From Massilia sp. W12 (GTDB lineage: Bacteria; Pseudomonadota; Gammaproteobacteria; Burkholderiales; Burkholderiaceae_D), in the NCBI RefSeq assembly GCF_037300705.1, contig NZ_CP147776.1, positions 5,958,857 to 6,022,856 of the forward strand: a stretch of DNA of 64,000 nt, read 5' to 3'. Of the stretch, positions 41,504 through 51,361 are shown one piece after another. Within the stretch, counting starts at the first letter, position 1, and every line of letters starts with the position of its first letter. A model generated the notes under the pieces. That model saw only the letters and a list, made by a program, of their open reading frames with translations, was not told the origin of the DNA and searched no databases. The position numbers were made by a program, and so were the translations under genes.

Positions 41504-42007
41504 TTAGCGCGTGCTCCGCCCCAGCATCATGCGCAACACCGGGGCGGCTTCCAGATGCTGGTTTTGGATATGCGCATACAGGCTTTGCGCGGCGCGGCAG
41601 ACCGCCTGCTTATCGGCGGGCAGATGCGGATTGCTCAGCATCTGAAATTGTTGCGGATGCGCATTCGCCCAGGGGCCGATAACGGCAAAGCGCAGAGCCT
41701 GCATGCGCTGATTGCTGAGCGCGGCTTGCGCTTGTTTGGCGGCATCGCGCAGGATTTGCGCCACGATGACGCTATTGCGTTCCGCCAGTGCGGACGGCAG
41801 CGGCGGCAAAGGCGCTTGCGCGGGCAGCGGGAAGAGGTAACGATGGCAACTGTCGTCATTGCGTTGCAGCAGAACGCGCAGTTCGTCCTGCAATAATTCC
41901 GTGTACGCCAAAATCGCCTTATCGCTGGTGACATGCAGCGCGCGCGCCAGCGCCTGCTGCATAGGGGCCGCCAGCACCGCTTCTTTTTGCGCCTCGCTGG
42001 CGTTGTG
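41504..42007 (-). pseudogene. Unknown gene, 5' part lost at the IS
   Basis: Only the last ~167 codons remain. The frame begins at the IS boundary (HNASEAQKEAVLAAPMQQAL) and ends LEAAPVLRMMLGRSTR. The rest is helical and Ala/Gln/Leu-rich (ALAERNSVIVAQILRDAAKQ, LRFAVIGPWANAHPQQFQML). I do not recognise the family. On the other side of the IS the sequence belongs to a subtilase gene, so the missing 5' part has been deleted, not just moved apart. Confidence 0.7.
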
Positions 42008-42074
42008 TGAGCTTCCCCTGAAATTTAGTCTGCCACAGGTGACGTAAAATAACGTTACTTGAGAAAGACAGGAA

Positions 42075-42368
42075 ATGAAAAAAATACCGAAACAAGCATA
42101 CACGACCGAGTTCAAAGAACTGGCGGTCAAACGCGTCCAAGATGGTGAATCGGTGGCGGTCGTGGTTAGGGAGCTGGGGCTGGGCGACCAGACGCTGCGA
42201 AATTGGATCAAGGCGGCAGCAGAAGGAAAACTCAAAGGCGCTGGCGGCAAAGTGGTGACGCCGGAAGCGATGGAACTTTCCAGACTGCGCGCAGAAAACG
42301 TCCGGTTGAAGCGGGAGAATGAAATCATAAAAAAAGCAGCGGCGTACTTCGCGAAGGATGTCCTGTGA
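42075..42368 (+). CDS. IS3-family transposase OrfA (copy 2)
   Basis: The protein sequence is identical to the 97-aa OrfA of copy 1: helix-turn-helix (VVRELGLGDQTLRNWIK) and a leucine-zipper-like helix. The A7 slippage run is conserved at 42329-42335. Confidence 0.95.
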   Translation: MKKIPKQAYTTEFKELAVKRVQDGESVAVVVRELGLGDQTLRNWIKAAAEGKLKGAGGKVVTPEAMELSRLRAENVRLKRENEIIKKAAAYFAKDVL

Positions 42369-43255
42369 AGTACGCCTGGATGGATGGACAAATCAAGAGC
42401 TATGCGCTGACAGAAATGTGCGCCGTTCTCGACGTCAGCATCAGCGGCTATCGGGCGTGGAAGCGTGGCGGCACGCCTGAGCGTAAGCGCTTGAAGGATG
42501 CACAAATGCTTGCAGTGATACGCGCCATTCATGCCGAACTCAAAGGGGCTTACGGCAGCCCGCGCATCGTGCGAGAACTGCGCAAACGAGGCTTCAGCGC
42601 TGGCAAAGAACGCGTCGAACGTCTCATGCGAAACAATGGTATCCGTGCCCGCCATAAGCGGCGCTACAAGGTCACCACGGATTCCAGGCATAGTTTGCCG
42701 GTTGCTGCCAACCTGTTGGCTCGCAATTTCACTCCGGCAGCCCCTAACCAGGTCTGGACGTCGGACATCACCTATTTGTGGACTGACGAAGGCTGGCTGT
42801 ATCTGGCGATTGTGCTGGATCTGTTCAATCGGGAGGTGATCGGCTGGTCGCTCAAGCCGCGCATGACCAGCGACATTGTGACTGACGCTTTGACGATGGC
42901 GTGGTTTCGCCGTCGACCGGACGCGGGCGTTATGCATCATTCTGATCGCGGCAGCCAATACGCCAGCCAAGCCTTTCAGGACAAACTCAAGGAATACGGC
43001 ATGACGTGCTCGATGAGTCGCAAAGGAAACTGCTGGGACAACGCACCGACCGAGAGCTGGTTTAACAGTTTCAAGAATGAGCGATACCATGGCGTGCGTT
43101 ATGCCAGCCATGCTGAAATGAAGGCTGCCAGCTTTGAATATATTGAAGTCTTTTATAATCGAACCCGTCAGCATTCAACTCTGGGCTATCAATCGCCGTT
43201 TCAGTATCTTGACCGCTGGCAGCGTGAGCAAAATCAGGAAAAGCTGGCTGCATAA
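42365..43255 (+). CDS. IS3-family transposase OrfB (copy 2)
   Basis: Identical to the 296-aa OrfB of copy 1, with an intact DDE triad (TSDITY, HHSDRGSQY, NAPTESWF). It starts at GTG overlapping the orfA stop as GTGA. Because both copies are intact, the element is probably still mobile. Confidence 0.95.
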   Translation: MKYAWMDGQIKSYALTEMCAVLDVSISGYRAWKRGGTPERKRLKDAQMLAVIRAIHAELKGAYGSPRIVRELRKRGFSAGKERVERLMRNNGIRARHKRRYKVTTDSRHSLPVAANLLARNFTPAAPNQVWTSDITYLWTDEGWLYLAIVLDLFNREVIGWSLKPRMTSDIVTDALTMAWFRRRPDAGVMHHSDRGSQYASQAFQDKLKEYGMTCSMSRKGNCWDNAPTESWFNSFKNERYHGVRYASHAEMKAASFEYIEVFYNRTRQHSTLGYQSPFQYLDRWQREQNQEKLAA

Positions 43256-45789
43256 AATTCATCTGATGGCAGACGAAATATCGAGGGAACGTCATATACT
43301 CCTATGCCCGTTTGTACAGCCACCTTGCTGGCAATTACTTGTTCTACTACGGTATATAAATCAACACTATTTTGTTCGGTGCGTATTGAGATCACCAAGC
43401 TATAACGAGCCGGACTGTTATATTTTTCCAGCGCTGCTCTGCTGCGCCACCACCCCTTGGCGGGATATACTGCAATAAAACCACGATTGGCCAACTCGGC
43501 AGCAGTACCTGTCCACTCATCCTGATGGAGTGAGCCACGATAGCGTTGCCTATCCCCCAATAACCATCCAGGATCATTTGTGTCTATCACATTTTCGCCC
43601 TCCGCCCGGTTGGCAGCTGCATTGATCCGGGCAACAAGGTCTTTTGTCGTTTCTGTTGGTCGTTGAACCTCAAATCGCAATCGGTGTGATGGGTAATGAA
43701 ATTTTGATGAGCTGCCACGCGCAGATGGATTTGGCTCAATAAAATACGACAGCGTTATCCGCAGTTGCACAATTTCTGCTCCCAATTCCATCAGTGCTTC
43801 TTTAGGCCAAGGCAGTGAATGCAAATTCATGTCCCGATCCGATGTGGGTTTTCCGTGGTCCTTTTTGTAAGGGTGGACAGTATCTTCTACCAGCAATGTA
43901 AGAGAATTCCCTGCGCTGTACAGCGCTCGCCCAATATCTGGCACGCCCCATCCGCAGTGGCGGATTAATCTGGCCCGATCAGCTTTATTGCTCCCTGGGT
44001 ACATGTTACGCATGGCGGATGTCCAGTCGGCTGAATGCGTAATCAAAGCTCGTACGGTTTCCGGGCGCAGTTTCGGGTAGGCATACATGATTTGAGCTGC
44101 GAGACGTGCGCATAATGCACTCGCTGCACTGGTGGCATTCGTGGTTGTAAATAATCTTTTCGTTGGTGCATTATTCGTTGTCAGCAAACTTAAGCTTGCC
44201 TCTCCCCCTGCGGGAAAACCATCTGACGCAAGTGAGACATTTCCGCCTTCCATTACAACATCCGGTTTTAATGGCCATGCAGACTCCCATGCTGCAGAGG
44301 TGGTCGTAAATGGACTTAATTCGCCATATCCCGCAATCGCTGCCTGGTCATTTTCTCCTGTATCAATTTTTTCCGTGTATGCTCCAACCGTTATGGCATT
44401 CCATGCCTGTCCAGGATCATGAATTAAATTGGTGGTAAGGCTGCTCGGGTATTGCTTCCATGCATTGCCATCCACGATGTTGCCACCTGCCTGGATGAAT
44501 AGCCTGGGGAATATTCCCTCTCCATCCACATCGGCGGCTAGTCGATCCACCATGGCAGACCATGACGAAGGTTGTCCCAAATCCCGGTAGTCGCTGGCTG
44601 TTATGGCGCTGCTGAAAACTCGCGGCGCATCTGGAGCGCTAATTTCTGGTTGACTGACTGCATCACCAAACAATGCAGCGTGGCTGTGCTCATCACCCTC
44701 ATTTCCCCCACTACCAGTGATGACCTTAACCGATTCCAAGCGATGATCTACGACAATCGGTGTGTTGCTTGATAAGACTTCTGTCAGATCACCATAAAGC
44801 GCCACACCTGCCAATCCGGTGCCGTGGTTTGCGCGGTCATCTTTGCCAAATGCTGGATTGACAGTATATAAATCTTCGCTTCCAATGCATCTCACTAACA
44901 AGGGATGTCCACGGTTTACGCCGGAATCCAGCAGGCAAATGCGTGGTGCATCGCTTCGTTTGTTTACTTGTAAACGTCGAAGTGCATCATTCACCCAGTC
45001 AACTTGCTCAGGTGGACTTAGTCCATCAAAAAACTCTGCAGTCTCCTTGGCGCGACGCAGTTCTGCAACGCAATTTAATGCGGACACGGATTGCTGGAGT
45101 TGGGCTTGAGAGCCATACATCCAGACCACTGTGCGTTCGGGGAAATTGGCCTGCCGTGCCCCAACCTTGCACCCAACACACTCAATCAATTTGCGAAAAT
45201 CGGCCAATACTGCAGCACGGTCATTGCGCACGGGTAGCCACACCTCCCACCAGAACGGTTGATTCTTATCAGCAGGTAATTGTGCAATATCATCCGTCCA
45301 CAATGCGTTCAAAGTTGCAATGCCGATTGCCGCAATGGTATTGACCAGCGCTTTATGATCACGTCCGTTCCCATTGATATCTTTGTATTCATTTAGATAT
45401 TTATTGAGTATTTTTTCAAAATGATCAAGCTTGCCATCTGGCACGAACACATTGGCGTGAGTTGTTTTGCCGACATGTCGAATGCTGAGTAATTCAATTT
45501 TTTGCTTTTCATTACTCAAACTTTCAAAAGCCAAAGCAACATCTGGGAATCCAGAAAATTCAATTTGCAAACCAATTCCACTTTGTAAATGTAGTTGCTG
45601 TTGCGCTTGTGCTGCATGCATCGCAGCAAGCTGCAAGGTACTGAGTTGTGCCTTTAAAGCTGCTCCGTGCTTTTGTCGGTCCCGTTCTGGCAAAGCGGCT
45701 CCTGCGCCACCGCCTTGTGGCGTCTTAAAAGGCATGGGGGCGGCCTTCTCGGCCAAAATGATATGTGGACGCTTATTGTGTTTCTGCAT
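43234..45789 (-). CDS. S8 (subtilisin-like) serine peptidase, C-terminus replaced by IS sequence
   Basis: About 831 native residues remain; the frame then enters the IS at 43294 and gains ~20 foreign residues before a stop. The subtilase triad is complete: D288 in CLLDSGVNRGH, H322 in NHGTGLAGVA, S554 in NATSAASALC. The oxyanion Asn is N437 in QAGGNIVDG. The usual GTSMA motif reads ATSAA. Residues 1-280 form a distinct N-terminal region without a signal peptide, so the enzyme is cytoplasmic. It overlaps the upstream AAA ATPase gene by 17 bp, and the two form a coupled pair. Such pairs are seen in accessory regions, and a defence or protein-quality role is my inference. The loss of the native C-terminus may impair it. 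Confidence 0.85.
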   Translation of the reverse strand: MQKHNKRPHIILAEKAAPMPFKTPQGGGAGAALPERDRQKHGAALKAQLSTLQLAAMHAAQAQQQLHLQSGIGLQIEFSGFPDVALAFESLSNEKQKIELLSIRHVGKTTHANVFVPDGKLDHFEKILNKYLNEYKDINGNGRDHKALVNTIAAIGIATLNALWTDDIAQLPADKNQPFWWEVWLPVRNDRAAVLADFRKLIECVGCKVGARQANFPERTVVWMYGSQAQLQQSVSALNCVAELRRAKETAEFFDGLSPPEQVDWVNDALRRLQVNKRSDAPRICLLDSGVNRGHPLLVRCIGSEDLYTVNPAFGKDDRANHGTGLAGVALYGDLTEVLSSNTPIVVDHRLESVKVITGSGGNEGDEHSHAALFGDAVSQPEISAPDAPRVFSSAITASDYRDLGQPSSWSAMVDRLAADVDGEGIFPRLFIQAGGNIVDGNAWKQYPSSLTTNLIHDPGQAWNAITVGAYTEKIDTGENDQAAIAGYGELSPFTTTSAAWESAWPLKPDVVMEGGNVSLASDGFPAGGEASLSLLTTNNAPTKRLFTTTNATSAASALCARLAAQIMYAYPKLRPETVRALITHSADWTSAMRNMYPGSNKADRARLIRHCGWGVPDIGRALYSAGNSLTLLVEDTVHPYKKDHGKPTSDRDMNLHSLPWPKEALMELGAEIVQLRITLSYFIEPNPSARGSSSKFHYPSHRLRFEVQRPTETTKDLVARINAAANRAEGENVIDTNDPGWLLGDRQRYRGSLHQDEWTGTAAELANRGFIAVYPAKGWWRSRAALEKYNSPARYSLVISIRTEQNSVDLYTVVEQVIASKVAVQTGIGVYDVPSIFRLPSDEFYAASFS

Positions 45790-46795
45790 AAGGTGACATG
45801 CGCTTGTTTTCAGCGAGCTTTTTATTGATCATTCGCCGTTCTTCCAATGCTGTCGCCAATACTTCCACCTGGACTTTTGCCTGCTCGTGCATGACGGCAT
45901 CTTTAATCGCATCATTGCAGGCGCGGCAGATTTCGGCGTGACTCAGGTCCTTTGCCTTGGCGGCAATCGATTTCCTGCTAAAAGGTTTTGGAACAAACGT
46001 GCCAAGCCGTGCCAAAATCAATTCGCTGGCCTGCTCTTCGGTTGGCAAATGGTATTCAATCACATCATCAAAACGCCGGAACAGGGCGTAATCGAGAATT
46101 TCAGGATGATTGGTGGCTGCAATGATCAGACTGTTGGAATGATCTTGCTCAATCATTTGCAAAAAACTGTTGAGTACGCGACGAATTTCCCCCACATCGT
46201 TTGCCATGCCGCGTTGCGAGCCAATCGCATCGAATTCATCAAAAAAATATACTCCGCGGATATCCGAAATTGCATCAAATACCTGTCGTAACTTGGCGGC
46301 GGTTTCTCCCATGAATTTGGTAATCAGCGAATCGAGTCGTACCACAAACAAGGGGATGCCCAATTCGCCTGCCAATGCTGAGGCTGTCATAGTCTTGCCA
46401 CTTCCCGGAGGGCCGACCAATAACAACTTGCGACGGGGCGAAAGGCCGTATTCCTTGATGCGTGCCAATAGTTGCTGTTCTTTCAGTAAACGTAACAGTT
46501 GCCCTTCTGCCGTTGCATCCAGCACCATTTCTTTCAAACGGTTGGAGGGGGTGGTGACACTGAGTAAGTTGGCTAATTCTCCCCTTGGTTTGGCAATCGG
46601 GACCAGCTTTCCACTTGGTTCTTGTACAAGGCGGGTCTTGGCTGAATCAATAATTTCACGCAACTCCATTGCCAATTTACCATGACCAAGCTTGGCTTCA
46701 TGAGCAGCCACTTGCATTGCGACCGAGTAAAACTGTTCGTCATCGCGACTTGCGTGCGATTTGAAAAGCGCTTTTAATTGGTCGGAACTGGCCAC
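45773..46795 (-). CDS. AAA+ ATPase paired with the subtilase
   Basis: The 340-aa protein has a classic AAA core: Walker A GPPGSGKT (residues 128-135), Walker B VYFFDEFDAIG (D186, E187), sensor-1 Asn in IIAATNHPEIL and an arginine-finger region ALFRRFDDVIEY, close to FtsH/spastin-type ATPases. It lacks a protease domain or membrane anchor. The first ~120 residues are helical and may bind substrate. Its 3' end overlaps the subtilase start by 17 bp, so the ATPase probably unfolds or delivers proteins to that protease, or controls its activation. It is expressed divergently from a small gene to the right. Confidence 0.88.
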   Translation of the reverse strand: MASSDQLKALFKSHASRDDEQFYSVAMQVAAHEAKLGHGKLAMELREIIDSAKTRLVQEPSGKLVPIAKPRGELANLLSVTTPSNRLKEMVLDATAEGQLLRLLKEQQLLARIKEYGLSPRRKLLLVGPPGSGKTMTASALAGELGIPLFVVRLDSLITKFMGETAAKLRQVFDAISDIRGVYFFDEFDAIGSQRGMANDVGEIRRVLNSFLQMIEQDHSNSLIIAATNHPEILDYALFRRFDDVIEYHLPTEEQASELILARLGTFVPKPFSRKSIAAKAKDLSHAEICRACNDAIKDAVMHEQAKVQVEVLATALEERRMINKKLAENKRMSPYAETQ

Positions 46796-47023
46796 TTTGT
46801 TTCCTATTTATGATTGTACTTTTGGTTTTGTTGATGAGTGCCGGTAAGCTCTGCACTATGTGCATGCAATTCGCTTACCACGGACACACTAGAGATTATA
46901 GGGGCTAAACACCGTCCATGCAGCGTCAGAACAAGTTAGTCTGAACTGCTATCTGAAGAAAGGCAGTACATGGAATGCTTAAGCCGCCTTGCAAAAAAAT
47001 TGAAATTTGGGGAGAGTAAAAAC

Positions 47024-47290
47024 ATGGCTACCATCTTGTCAAACAACACACTGTTGCATGCGATTCAATGCGTTGGCGCACTTGAGCGGTTTTTGACCGA
47101 GTTTGTACGGACTGATGCGAGCATTGAAGAAAAAGGCGAACTCGGGGAGTTGATCGCGGATTTTGATAGCGTGATTGATAACTTAAGCACGGTCTATGAA
47201 GAGCGTCGCCAGGAAAATCCCAATCTGCCCGACACCGATGCATTGTTGGAGGCATTTTCACAATATACGCTGAAGAGAAAAGCTGGCTAG
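47024..47290 (+). CDS. Small hypothetical protein (88 aa)
   Basis: The start at 47024 has GGGGAG nine bases upstream and is preferred over 46970. The acidic, helical protein reads MATILSNNTLLHAIQCVGAL and continues with TDASIEEKGELGELIADFDS. No family is recognised. It is transcribed away from the AAA/subtilase pair across a 228-bp region that must hold both promoters, so it might regulate or complement that pair. It has no membrane helix. Confidence 0.6.
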   Translation: MATILSNNTLLHAIQCVGALERFLTEFVRTDASIEEKGELGELIADFDSVIDNLSTVYEERRQENPNLPDTDALLEAFSQYTLKRKAG

Positions 47291-47439
47291 GGCCAAGCGT
47301 TTCCTTCTGCTATTCAAAGGCGGCAAATCTTATCCCCCCTGCTGCCTTGTGCATAAAAACCACGCCACCCCTCCCGCCTGTGCTAGCCTGTCTATTCCGG
47401 GCCATGCGCAATAGCCGCCCCATTTCCCAGCGCTGACAC

Positions 47440-48027
47440 ATGAACCACACACCTGATTCCGCATTGGCCAATGTCTTGGACCGACCCAAACCCCGTTCCA
47501 AACGCGAGCTGTTTTTCGCTTTTTCGCGGGTGGCGGTGCAGGGCTTTGGCGGGGTGTTGGCGGTGGTGCAGCGGGAGGTGGTGGAGCGCAAGAAATGGCT
47601 CACGCCGCAAGAATTTATGGAAGAGTGGGCGGTGGCGCAAATTATGCCGGGGCCTTATGTGGTCAATCTGGCCTTTATCATTGGGCACCGCTATCACGGC
47701 CTGGGCGGCGCGCTGGCGGCGGCGGCGGGGATGTTTTGTTTGCCGCTCTTGATTTTGATTGCGCTGGCCAGTGTGTATGCGCATTTTGCCGCCTTCCCGC
47801 AGTTGGCCGGGGCGATTCGCGGCATGGGCGCGGCCAGCGCTGCCCTGATTATCGCCACCGGCTTGCGCTTGCTGCCCGCGCTTAAAAATCATCCTTTGGG
47901 CCTCAAGCAGGCGCTGCTCTGTTGCGGCGTGACGATTGTGGCGATGACGGTGTTTCATCTGCATATTGCGCTGGTCTTGTTCGGCTGGGGCGCGCTGGTT
48001 TGCTATGCCGTGTACAGGCGGCTGTGA
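47440..48027 (+). CDS. Chromate transporter, half-size subunit 1
   Basis: This 195-aa protein is one half of a CHR-family transporter (short-chain type). It shows the family motif FSRVAVQGFGGVLAVVQREV near the N-terminus, then WAVAQIMPGPYVVNLAFIIG, followed by about five helices. Half-size pairs with opposite membrane orientation export chromate or carry sulfate-like anions. Its stop shares a base with the start of the next gene (TGATG). The start has only a weak Shine-Dalgarno. Confidence 0.88.
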   Translation: MNHTPDSALANVLDRPKPRSKRELFFAFSRVAVQGFGGVLAVVQREVVERKKWLTPQEFMEEWAVAQIMPGPYVVNLAFIIGHRYHGLGGALAAAAGMFCLPLLILIALASVYAHFAAFPQLAGAIRGMGAASAALIIATGLRLLPALKNHPLGLKQALLCCGVTIVAMTVFHLHIALVLFGWGALVCYAVYRRL

Positions 48028-48611
48028 TGAGTGCGGATCATTTGCTCAATTTCAGCAGCGCCGAATGGCTGCAATTGTTTTGGCACTTCTTCCAACTTTC
48101 TTTGCTTTCAATTGGCGGCGCCATCACCATGGTGGCGCAGATGTATCATTTTCTGGTGTTGCAGCAGCATTGGCTGAGCGCGCAGCAGTTCAGCGCCTCA
48201 ATCGCCATCGGTCAGGCTTCGCCGGGGCCGAATATTCTATTTGTCGCCCTGTTGGGCTGGCATGTCGGTTATAACGCCGGCAATGGCGCCACCGCCTTGC
48301 TCGGGCTGCTGTTGGCGTTGGGCGGGATTTTAATTCCCTGCATGACGCTCTGCTATTTTGCCGCTAGTTGGGGACATGCCAACCGCGAGCTGAAAAGCGT
48401 GCGCGCTTTCAAGCTTGGCATGTCGCCCATTTCACTGGGATTGATTTTGGCGGCGGGTTGGACCCTGGTCGCAAATAACAGCCACTCCTGGGGCGACTGG
48501 CCTTTGTGGCTGTTGACTGCGGTGTGCGCGCTGCTGGCCTGGCGCACCGATTTGCATGTGCTGTGGTTGCTCGCTATCGGCGCGCTGCTGGGCTGGTTTG
48601 GTTGGGTGTAA
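48027..48611 (+). CDS. Chromate transporter, half-size subunit 2
   Basis: The 194-aa partner of the preceding subunit carries the second CHR domain (FWHFFQLSLLSIGGAITMVA and IAIGQASPGPNILFVALLG) and about six helices to LLAIGALLGWFGWV. The one-base overlap of stop and start ensures joint translation. The longer frame from 47922 lies inside the first gene and is rejected. Whether the substrate is chromate cannot be told from sequence. Confidence 0.88.
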   Translation: MSADHLLNFSSAEWLQLFWHFFQLSLLSIGGAITMVAQMYHFLVLQQHWLSAQQFSASIAIGQASPGPNILFVALLGWHVGYNAGNGATALLGLLLALGGILIPCMTLCYFAASWGHANRELKSVRAFKLGMSPISLGLILAAGWTLVANNSHSWGDWPLWLLTAVCALLAWRTDLHVLWLLAIGALLGWFGWV

Positions 48612-48728
48612 GCCTTGACGATAGCGCATTGCAAATTTCCGCACTGGCGGCAGAAATCATCCATGCTTCATTTAATATGTATGCTTTAAAATCTGCAGGG
48701 ACGCCTGCCTTATAAAAGGAAAGAAAAC

Positions 48729-49337
48729 ATGATCATTGACGTTCCCAGCCCGATTGATTTGCGCAAGCTGGACGATGCGCGCGAGTGGGAAAGTAAGGCG
48801 ATGGTGGTACGTCCCTGGCGTACCGAGTTTTTCGCTGAATTTCACAAGCAACTGGCGCGCATTTCCGCGCAACGCATTTTGGAGCTTGGCTCCGGCCCTG
48901 GTTTTCTGTGCGCCGCCTTGCTGGAAGCGAATCCCGCCTATGAATACAGCGCGCTGGATTTTTCCGCCGCGATGCATACGCTGGCGCGCAATCGTCTGGG
49001 CGCGCGTGCGGAACAGGTGCGTTTTATTGAGCGCAGTTTCAAGGAACCGGATTGGGCGCAAGGGCTGGGCGAATTTGACGCCGTGATCACCAATCAGGCG
49101 GTGCACGAATTGCGGCACAAGGCTTACGCCACCGGGCTGCATCGCCAGGTGCGGGCGGTTTTAAAACCCGGCGCGGCCTATCTGGTATGTGACCATTATG
49201 TGGGTGAAGACGGCATGAAGAATGATCAGCTGTATATGACCATTGAAGAACAGCGCAATGCTTTGCTGGAGGCCGGCTTTACCAGCGTTGCTGCGGTGCT
49301 GGTCAAGGGCGGGCTGGCGCTGCATTGCGCGTCTTGA
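48729..49337 (+). CDS. Class I SAM-dependent methyltransferase
   Basis: The 202-aa protein has the Rossmann-type methyltransferase motifs: motif I ILELGSGPGFLCAAL, the acidic loop YSALDFSAAMHTLA, and motif IV FDAVITNQAVHELRHK, followed by LKPGAAYLVCDHYVG. The NQAVHEL motif and small size resemble general small-molecule methyltransferases. The substrate is unknown. AAAGGAAAG precedes the ATG. It is convergent with lipA. Confidence 0.85.
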   Translation: MIIDVPSPIDLRKLDDAREWESKAMVVRPWRTEFFAEFHKQLARISAQRILELGSGPGFLCAALLEANPAYEYSALDFSAAMHTLARNRLGARAEQVRFIERSFKEPDWAQGLGEFDAVITNQAVHELRHKAYATGLHRQVRAVLKPGAAYLVCDHYVGEDGMKNDQLYMTIEEQRNALLEAGFTSVAAVLVKGGLALHCAS

Positions 49338-49344
49338 GATTGCG

Positions 49345-50331
49345 TTAAGGCGCTTCCACCAAGCCCGATTGGTGCGCCTGCTGGTCGGCGTGATAGCTGG
49401 AACGCACCATGGCGCCGACCGCAGCATGCTCAAAGCCCATTTTGTAGGCTTCATCTTCAAACATGCGGAAGGTGTCCGGGTGCACATAGCGCCGCACCGG
49501 CAAATGGCTGTCAGACGGGGCCAGGTATTGGCCGATGGTCAGCATATCCACATTGTGGGCGCGCAAATCGCGCATCACGTCCAGGATTTCCTCATCCGTT
49601 TCGCCTAAGCCCACCATCAAGCCGGATTTGGTGATGGCGTTCGGGTAGCGCTGTTTGAAGTCGCGCAGCAATTGCAGCGAGTGCGCGTAATCGGCCCCGG
49701 GGCGCGCTTCTTTGTACAGGCGCGGCACGGTTTCCAGATTGTGGTTCATCACGTCCGGCAGGCCGTCGGCGAAAATGTCGAGCGCTTTGTCGAGGCGGCC
49801 ACGGAAATCAGGCACCAGCACTTCGATTTTGGTGGCGGGCGACATGTCGCGGGTTTGATTGATGCAGGAAACAAAGTGGCCGGCGCCGCCGTCGCGCAAG
49901 TCGTCGCGGTCAACTGAGGTGATCACCACATAGCTGAGCTTGAGCGCGGCGATGGTTTTGGCCAGATTGTGCGGTTCCTGCTCATCCAGCGGATCGGGGC
50001 GGCCATGGCCAACGTCGCAAAACGGGCAGCGGCGCGTGCATTTATCGCCCATGATCATGAAGGTGGCGGTGCCTTTGCCAAAGCATTCGCCGATATTCGG
50101 GCAGCTGGCTTCTTCGCATACCGTGACCAGTTTATTGGCGCGCAAAATCTCTTTGATTTCATAAAAGCGCGAGGAAGAAGCGGCGGCTTTAACGCGAATC
50201 CATTCCGGTTTTTTCAGTTTTTCCGCCGGCACGATTTTGATCGGGATGCGGGAAGTTTTGCTGGCGCCTTTTTGCTTGGCGCTGGGATCGTAGGCGGCGG
50301 GTGTGCTGCTGTTGCTGGAGTCAGAACTCAT
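49345..50331 (-). CDS. lipA: Lipoyl synthase LipA
   Basis: The 328-aa radical SAM enzyme inserts two sulfurs into protein-bound octanoyl groups to make lipoyl cofactors of pyruvate and 2-oxoglutarate dehydrogenases and the glycine cleavage system. Both iron-sulfur sites are present: the auxiliary cluster Cys at C72, C77 and C83 ([13 protein letters not shown]) and the radical SAM CxxxCxxC at C98, C102 and C105 (CTRRCPFC). The C-terminal RSSYHADQQ contains the conserved Ser that ligates the auxiliary cluster. It follows lipB by 51 bp in the same direction. Confidence 0.97.
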   Translation of the reverse strand: MSSDSSNSSTPAAYDPSAKQKGASKTSRIPIKIVPAEKLKKPEWIRVKAAASSSRFYEIKEILRANKLVTVCEEASCPNIGECFGKGTATFMIMGDKCTRRCPFCDVGHGRPDPLDEQEPHNLAKTIAALKLSYVVITSVDRDDLRDGGAGHFVSCINQTRDMSPATKIEVLVPDFRGRLDKALDIFADGLPDVMNHNLETVPRLYKEARPGADYAHSLQLLRDFKQRYPNAITKSGLMVGLGETDEEILDVMRDLRAHNVDMLTIGQYLAPSDSHLPVRRYVHPDTFRMFEDEAYKMGFEHAAVGAMVRSSYHADQQAHQSGLVEAP

Positions 50332-50382
50332 GACGGGTGGCCTTTACAGAAAACGGGCGGGTATTGCTGGCAAGCCGCTATC

Positions 50383-51054
50383 TTACAGCAGGCGCAACAA
50401 TTCTTCAGCCAGGGCGCGCCGCACCGCCGGCATGTCGGCTTGGATGCCGCAGCTTTGCATATCGGTGGTGACGAGTCCGGCATAGCCGCAGGGGTTGATC
50501 TGGAAAAAGGGTTGCAAATCCATCGCCACATTCAACGATACGCCGTGATAAGTGCAGCCGGAACCTTTGATTTTCAGACCGAGGGCGGCGATTTTGGCGC
50601 CGGCGGGCGCGCTGCCATGCGCGGCGCTCAGGTAAATGCCGGGCGCGCCGGCTTTGCGTTCGCCGGCGATGCCGTATCGCTGCAAAAGATTGATCACGGC
50701 CTGTTCGATGTGCTGCACCAGGCTGCGCGCAAACAGTTTGCCGCTGCGGTGTTGGCGGCGCAGATCCAGCAGCAAATACACCACCGCCTGGCCCGGGCCG
50801 TGATAGGTGATTTCGCCGCCGCGATCGGTTTGCACCAGCGGAATCTTGCTGTCTGCGGCGAGCAGGTGGGCGTGGTCTGCGCCCAGGCCCAGGGTGTACA
50901 CCGGCGCATGCTCGACCAGCCAGATTTCATCTTGCGTCTCAGGCGTGCGCGCGGCGGTGAAGGCTTGCATGGCGGCGTAGCAGGCGGCGTAATCTTGTAC
51001 GCCGAGTTCGCGCAGCAGGATGGCGTGCCCGGCTTTGCTGTTTACAGCGTCCAC
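50383..51054 (-). CDS. lipB: Octanoyl-[acyl-carrier-protein]:protein transferase LipB
   Basis: The 223-aa enzyme transfers octanoyl groups from acyl carrier protein to apo-lipoyl domains, the step before LipA. Signatures are [20 protein letters not shown] and [20 protein letters not shown], with the catalytic Lys and Cys in the latter. The start is GTG at 51054, which overlaps the 3' end of the ybeD-like gene by 13 bp. This gene order (ybeD-lipB-lipA) is common in proteobacteria. Confidence 0.96.
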   Translation of the reverse strand: MDAVNSKAGHAILLRELGVQDYAACYAAMQAFTAARTPETQDEIWLVEHAPVYTLGLGADHAHLLAADSKIPLVQTDRGGEITYHGPGQAVVYLLLDLRRQHRSGKLFARSLVQHIEQAVINLLQRYGIAGERKAGAPGIYLSAAHGSAPAGAKIAALGLKIKGSGCTYHGVSLNVAMDLQPFFQINPCGYAGLVTTDMQSCGIQADMPAVRRALAEELLRLL

Positions 51055-51311
51055 TTGGCGTCCGGGTGGCTGGTGACGGCCAGATAAATCGCGTCCAGTT
51101 GCGCGCGGTCGGTGGCGTGCACGGTTAAGGTCAGGCTTTGGTATGTGCCTTTGGAAGACAGGCGGATGGCGATCTTATCTTGCGTGAATTGCGGATCGTG
51201 TTGTTGCACCCGCTGCAGGATGTCAGTGACAAATTCAGGGCGGTTCGGGCCCATGACTTTCAGCGGAAAATCACAGGGAAATTCAATCAGGCTTTCTTCT
51301 TGCTGGCTCAT
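51042..51311 (-). CDS. ybeD: YbeD/DUF493 family protein
   Basis: The 89-aa protein begins [20 protein letters not shown] and shows the DUF493 pattern ([49 protein letters not shown]), an ACT-like fold of unknown function often linked to lipoate genes. The start at 51311 has GGAAG upstream; the frame to 51329 is less supported. It is the first gene of the operon with lipB and lipA. Confidence 0.9.
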   Translation of the reverse strand: MSQQEESLIEFPCDFPLKVMGPNRPEFVTDILQRVQQHDPQFTQDKIAIRLSSKGTYQSLTLTVHATDRAQLDAIYLAVTSHPDAKWTL

Positions 51312-51361
51312 ACGGCTTCCATCGTGCATTGCGCGCAGCCCATGCTGCGCGCTGGATGCAT

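Larger units (their letters stand above)
42008..43294 (+). mobile_element. IS3-family insertion sequence, copy 2 (1287 bp)
   Basis: It has the same length, inverted repeats and encoded proteins as copy 1, in the same orientation 30,472 bp away. Unlike copy 1 it has no target duplication: GTG on the left, TAT on the right. The two flanking genes are both truncated at the IS and unrelated. This indicates a deletion or recombination event next to the element after insertion. Confidence 0.95.
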
